Positions 4,756 to 7,579 of a DNA stretch of 7,579 bases are shown here, piece by piece. Position numbers and translations under genes: made by a program. The stretch comes from Thermodesulfatator atlanticus. Its GTDB lineage: Bacteria; Desulfobacterota; Thermodesulfobacteria; Thermodesulfobacteriales; Thermodesulfatatoraceae. The notes beneath the pieces are model-generated. The model made no database searches. It was not told where the DNA came from and saw only the letters and a program-made list of their open reading frames with translations. The DNA lies in assembly GCA_011321895.1 (NCBI GenBank), contig DROK01000055.1:1-7579 (forward strand). Reading direction: 5' to 3'. Each line of letters begins with the position of its first letter. Position 1 is the stretch's first letter.

Positions 4756-7579
4756 ATGGCAGGATATTACGTAGGCCTGGATGTGGGTTCAGGAACGGCC
4801 AAGGTGGCGGTCCTTAACGAAGAAAGGGAGGTCCTTTACCACACCTACCAGAAAACGCACGGCCAGCCGGTAGAAACCGCCGCCCGGATCCTTAAAGAAG
4901 TAGAAGAACGTTTCGGAAGCGAACTTGAGGGGCTTACCTGTACCGGGACCGCGGGCAAATTTATCTCTCAGATCTTATCCGTGGCCTTCGTAAACGAAGT
5001 GATGGCCCACGCCCGGGCGGTGGAACATTTCCACCCCGAGGCCAACACCATCATTGATATCGGCGGGGAAGATTCCAAGCTGGTTTTTATCTCCCACGAA
5101 GAAGGCAAGTTCCGCATCAAGGATTTTGCCCTCAACACCATGTGTGCGGCGGGTACCGGGGCCTTTCTGGAGCAACAGGCGGCCCGGCTGGGTTATTCGA
5201 TCGAGGAATTCAGCCAGTTGGCCTTAAAGGCCCAGAACATTCCCCGGATCGCTGGCCGCTGTACGGTCTTTGCCAAGTCGGACATGATCCACCTCCAGCA
5301 GGCGGCGGTGCCGGACCACGAGATAATTGCCGGCCTCTGTTTTGCCATCATCAGAAATTTAAAGAGCAACCTGGCCCGGGGCCGAAAGGTACTCCCGCCC
5401 ATCGTGTTTCAGGGAGGGGTGGCGGCCAATCTCGGGGTTCGCCGGGCCATTAAAGAGATCTTCAACCTCAAGGAAGGAGAACTCATCATTCCGCGGTACC
5501 ATTTCATCATGGGGGCCATCGGAGCGGCCCTCTACGGGCTTGACGGGCGTTTCGCCGCCCCCTACCAAGGGGCCGAAATCCTTGAAGAATACCTCAAAAA
5601 CCGGAAGCGTTCCGTCAAACGTCTGCCCAAGCTGGGCCCTTATACCATAAAGACCATCACCAAAGAGACCTCTTTTCCAGCCCAGGGGCAAAAACTTCGC
5701 CTTTACCTGGGGATAGACGTGGGCTCCGTGAGTACCAAGCTGGTAGCCCTTGACGAAAAGGGCCGCCTCATCGCCAAGACCTACGCCTTACACCACGGCA
5801 AACCCTTGGAAAGCGTTAAAGAAGGCCTGCTAAACCTCAAAGAAAAACTCCCCAAAAACTTTGAAATAGAGATCCTGGGAGTAGGCACCACCGGTTCCGG
5901 ACGCTATCTGGTGGGAGATTTTGTGGGGGCGGACGTCATCCGCAACGAGATCACGGCCCAGGCCAAAGCCGCGGCCTTTCTTGATCCCGAAGTGGATACC
6001 ATCATCGAGATCGGGGGCCAGGACTCCAAGTATATCCGGCTGGAGCGGGGGGCCATCGTGGACTTTACCATGAATAAGGCCTGTGCCGCGGGCACGGGTT
6101 CCTTTCTCGAGGAACAGGCCGTGCGCCTGGGAGTACCCATAGAGGAATTTGGCCAGTACGCCCTGGCCTCAGAAGCCCCGGTGGAGATGGGGGAGCGGTG
6201 CACGGTTTTTATGCAATCCGACCTCCTGCATTACCAGCAACAGGGGCTCCCCAAGGAAGACCTCATCGCCGGGCTCTGTTACGCCATCGTGCACAATTAC
6301 CTGAACAAGGTGGTAGAAGGCCGCAAGATAGGCCAAAGGGTCTTCTACCAGGGGGCCACCGCCTTTAACGCCGGGATCGTGGCGGCCTTTGAACGGGTGT
6401 TGGGGAAAGAGATCATCGTGCCACCGCACCACGAGGTCACCGGGGCCCTGGGGGCGGCCCTGCTGGCCCGGGAAGAAACCAAAGGGCAGACCAAATTCCG
6501 GGGGTTTGACCTTTCAAAGGTAAGATACGAGATCTCGACCTTTGAATGTAAGGGCTGCCCCAACCAATGTGAAATAAGAAAGGTCTCCATCGAGGGGAAC
6601 CCTCCCTATTTTTACGGAGGACGGTGTGAAAAATACGAAGTTGACCACCGCAAACCTCCCCAAGAGCTGCCCAACCTCATTAAGGAAAGGGAGGAGAGGC
6701 TCCTCAGCTATCTTGAAGATGACGAAGGCAGGCGGGGAAAAAACGGCCTTCCCCGGGCCTTGTTTAATTTCGAAAGACTTCCCTTCTTTGCCACCCTTTT
6801 GCAGGAGCTGGGATTTGAAGTGGTCCTTTCGGAACCAACCAATAAAAAACTCATAAACGTCGGGTGTGAAGCGGTCGCGGCTGAGACTTGTTTTCCCGTA
6901 AAGATCGCCCACGGCCACGTTTCGGACCTCCTGGCCAGGGGGGTAAAGAAGATCTTCGTGCCCTATATCATCGATCTTCCCCCTGACCACCCAGACCTTC
7001 AGGTGGGTAAAATCTGCCCTTACGTCCAGAGCATCCCTTCGGCCCTTGCCGCTTCCTTCAATTTTGAAAATTACGGGGCGGAGCTGCTGGCCCCGGTCTT
7101 CCATTTCGGCACCGGTGGCAAGGTCCTGGAAAACGAAAAGAAAGAGCTGGCCAAACTCTTAAAGGTCCCCTACCGCGAACTAAAGGAAGCCTGGGCCAGG
7201 GCAGAAGAGGCCCAAAGAGATTTTGACACCTGGCTTAAGAGAAGGGGCCAGGAGGTCTTAAGCCAGCTCAAGGAAGACGAGGTGGCCCTGGTGATCGTGG
7301 GCCGCCCCTACAATGCCTGTGACCCGGGCGCGAATCTTGCCATACACAACAAGATCAGGAGTCTTGGGGTGGTGGGTATCCCGGTGGATATGCTTCCCCT
7401 TGCGGAAGTTAAGGATCTTGACGGCCTTGAGGGAATGTATTGGCGCTACGGCCAGCGTTTCCTCCTGGCCGCGCATTTCATCAGGGAACACGAAAACCTC
7501 TACCCGATCTTCCTTACCAATTTCTCCTGCGGGCCGGATTCCTTTATTATCCACTTTTTCGAAGAGCTGCTGGGGGGCA
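4756..7579 (+). CDS. Tandem-domain CoA-dehydratase-type activase (BcrAD/BadFG family plus DUF2229 region), 3' end off the window
   Basis: The frame is open for 941 codons with no stop. Relatives run to about 1400 aa, so roughly a third is missing. Module 1 (about 4-265) and module 2 (about 316-575) are ASKHA ATPase domains of the HgdC/BadF/BcrA activase family, which use ATP to push electrons from a [4Fe-4S] cluster into a double-cubane or dehydratase partner. Each has its phosphate loop (GLDVGSGTAK, 7-16; GIDVGSVSTK, 319-328), IGG-D-SK (102-108; 419-425), CAAGTG (C130; C443) and RCTVF (C169; C482), the two cluster ligands of HgdC. Module 1 has a canonical GGVAANLGV (220-228); module 2 has QGATAFNAG (532-540). 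A Cys set follows (C598, C601, C605, C624). Then comes a DUF2229/HgdB-like part with ETCFPVKIAHGH (710-721), GRPYNACDPG (849-858) and NFSCGPDSF (922-930). Probably cytoplasmic and oxygen-sensitive. The substrate is unknown. Confidence 0.88.
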   Translation, partial: MAGYYVGLDVGSGTAKVAVLNEEREVLYHTYQKTHGQPVETAARILKEVEERFGSELEGLTCTGTAGKFISQILSVAFVNEVMAHARAVEHFHPEANTIIDIGGEDSKLVFISHEEGKFRIKDFALNTMCAAGTGAFLEQQAARLGYSIEEFSQLALKAQNIPRIAGRCTVFAKSDMIHLQQAAVPDHEIIAGLCFAIIRNLKSNLARGRKVLPPIVFQGGVAANLGVRRAIKEIFNLKEGELIIPRYHFIMGAIGAALYGLDGRFAAPYQGAEILEEYLKNRKRSVKRLPKLGPYTIKTITKETSFPAQGQKLRLYLGIDVGSVSTKLVALDEKGRLIAKTYALHHGKPLESVKEGLLNLKEKLPKNFEIEILGVGTTGSGRYLVGDFVGADVIRNEITAQAKAAAFLDPEVDTIIEIGGQDSKYIRLERGAIVDFTMNKACAAGTGSFLEEQAVRLGVPIEEFGQYALASEAPVEMGERCTVFMQSDLLHYQQQGLPKEDLIAGLCYAIVHNYLNKVVEGRKIGQRVFYQGATAFNAGIVAAFERVLGKEIIVPPHHEVTGALGAALLAREETKGQTKFRGFDLSKVRYEISTFECKGCPNQCEIRKVSIEGNPPYFYGGRCEKYEVDHRKPPQELPNLIKEREERLLSYLEDDEGRRGKNGLPRALFNFERLPFFATLLQELGFEVVLSEPTNKKLINVGCEAVAAETCFPVKIAHGHVSDLLARGVKKIFVPYIIDLPPDHPDLQVGKICPYVQSIPSALAASFNFENYGAELLAPVFHFGTGGKVLENEKKELAKLLKVPYRELKEAWARAEEAQRDFDTWLKRRGQEVLSQLKEDEVALVIVGRPYNACDPGANLAIHNKIRSLGVVGIPVDMLPLAEVKDLDGLEGMYWRYGQRFLLAAHFIREHENLYPIFLTNFSCGPDSFIIHFFEELLGG

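Noticed and set aside
5142..5453. 103-codon plus-strand frame within the activase gene
   Set aside because: Out of frame with the conserved CAAGTG and RCTVF motifs; Gly/Pro-rich shadow translation.
6514..7104. 196-codon open frame on the minus strand
   Set aside because: It is the antisense shadow of the large activase gene, which has recognisable domains throughout. The minus-strand protein has no family motif and no ribosome binding site.

Overview
The window looks like ordinary chromosome from a thermophilic, strictly anaerobic bacterium. The proteins are rich in Glu, Lys, Arg, Ile and Val. There is an oxygen-sensitive-type radical activase, a UPF0280 protein (a family common in anaerobes and methanogens) and sigma-54-style regulation. 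My best guess at lineage is Thermodesulfobacteriota or a related desulfobacterial group, but this is inference from gene content alone. No mobile element, CRISPR array, rRNA or tRNA is visible.

Layout, left to right. (1) 3-626, plus strand: 3' part of a UPF0280 (COG2122, ApbE-like) gene whose start lies off the window. (2) 605-771: an A-tract direct repeat, an inverted repeat (GTCAA-TATT-TTGAC) and a strong match to a sigma-54 -24/-12 promoter, spaced like an activator site and its promoter. (3) 772-1968, plus: a protein with the fold of a sigma-54 activator (receiver-like domain plus AAA+ domain). It keeps Walker A but has lost the GAFTGA loop, the Walker B acids, both arginine fingers, the sensor II arginine and the DNA-binding domain. 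(4) 1907-2977, minus: a branched-chain aminotransferase, IlvE, whose 3' end overlaps gene 3 tail to tail by 62 bases. (5) 2978-3046: a compact divergent control region with two interlocking palindromes. (6) 3047-4018, plus: FtsY, the SRP receptor GTPase. It is followed directly by (7) 4024-4665, plus: an adenylate-kinase-like P-loop kinase of unknown substrate, probably translationally coupled to ftsY. (8) 4649-4750: two inverted repeats, a perfect tandem 12-bp duplication and a strong ribosome binding site. (9) 4756-7579, plus: the first 941 residues of a very large CoA-dehydratase-activase-type protein that continues past the right edge.

The genes do not form one pathway. The housekeeping genes are IlvE (Val/Leu/Ile metabolism) and FtsY (membrane protein targeting). 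The activase belongs to the ATP-driven low-potential electron injection family (HgdC/BadF/BcrA/DCCP reductase type). It carries two ASKHA modules in one chain, each with both cluster cysteines, so one polypeptide may imitate the usual homodimer. UPF0280 is associated with sulfide assimilation.

The least explained part is the left third: a degenerate, apparently ATPase-dead sigma-54 activator homologue that appears to be read from its own sigma-54 promoter. The sequence suggests a regulator that works through protein contact rather than as a classical activator, but this is a hypothesis.
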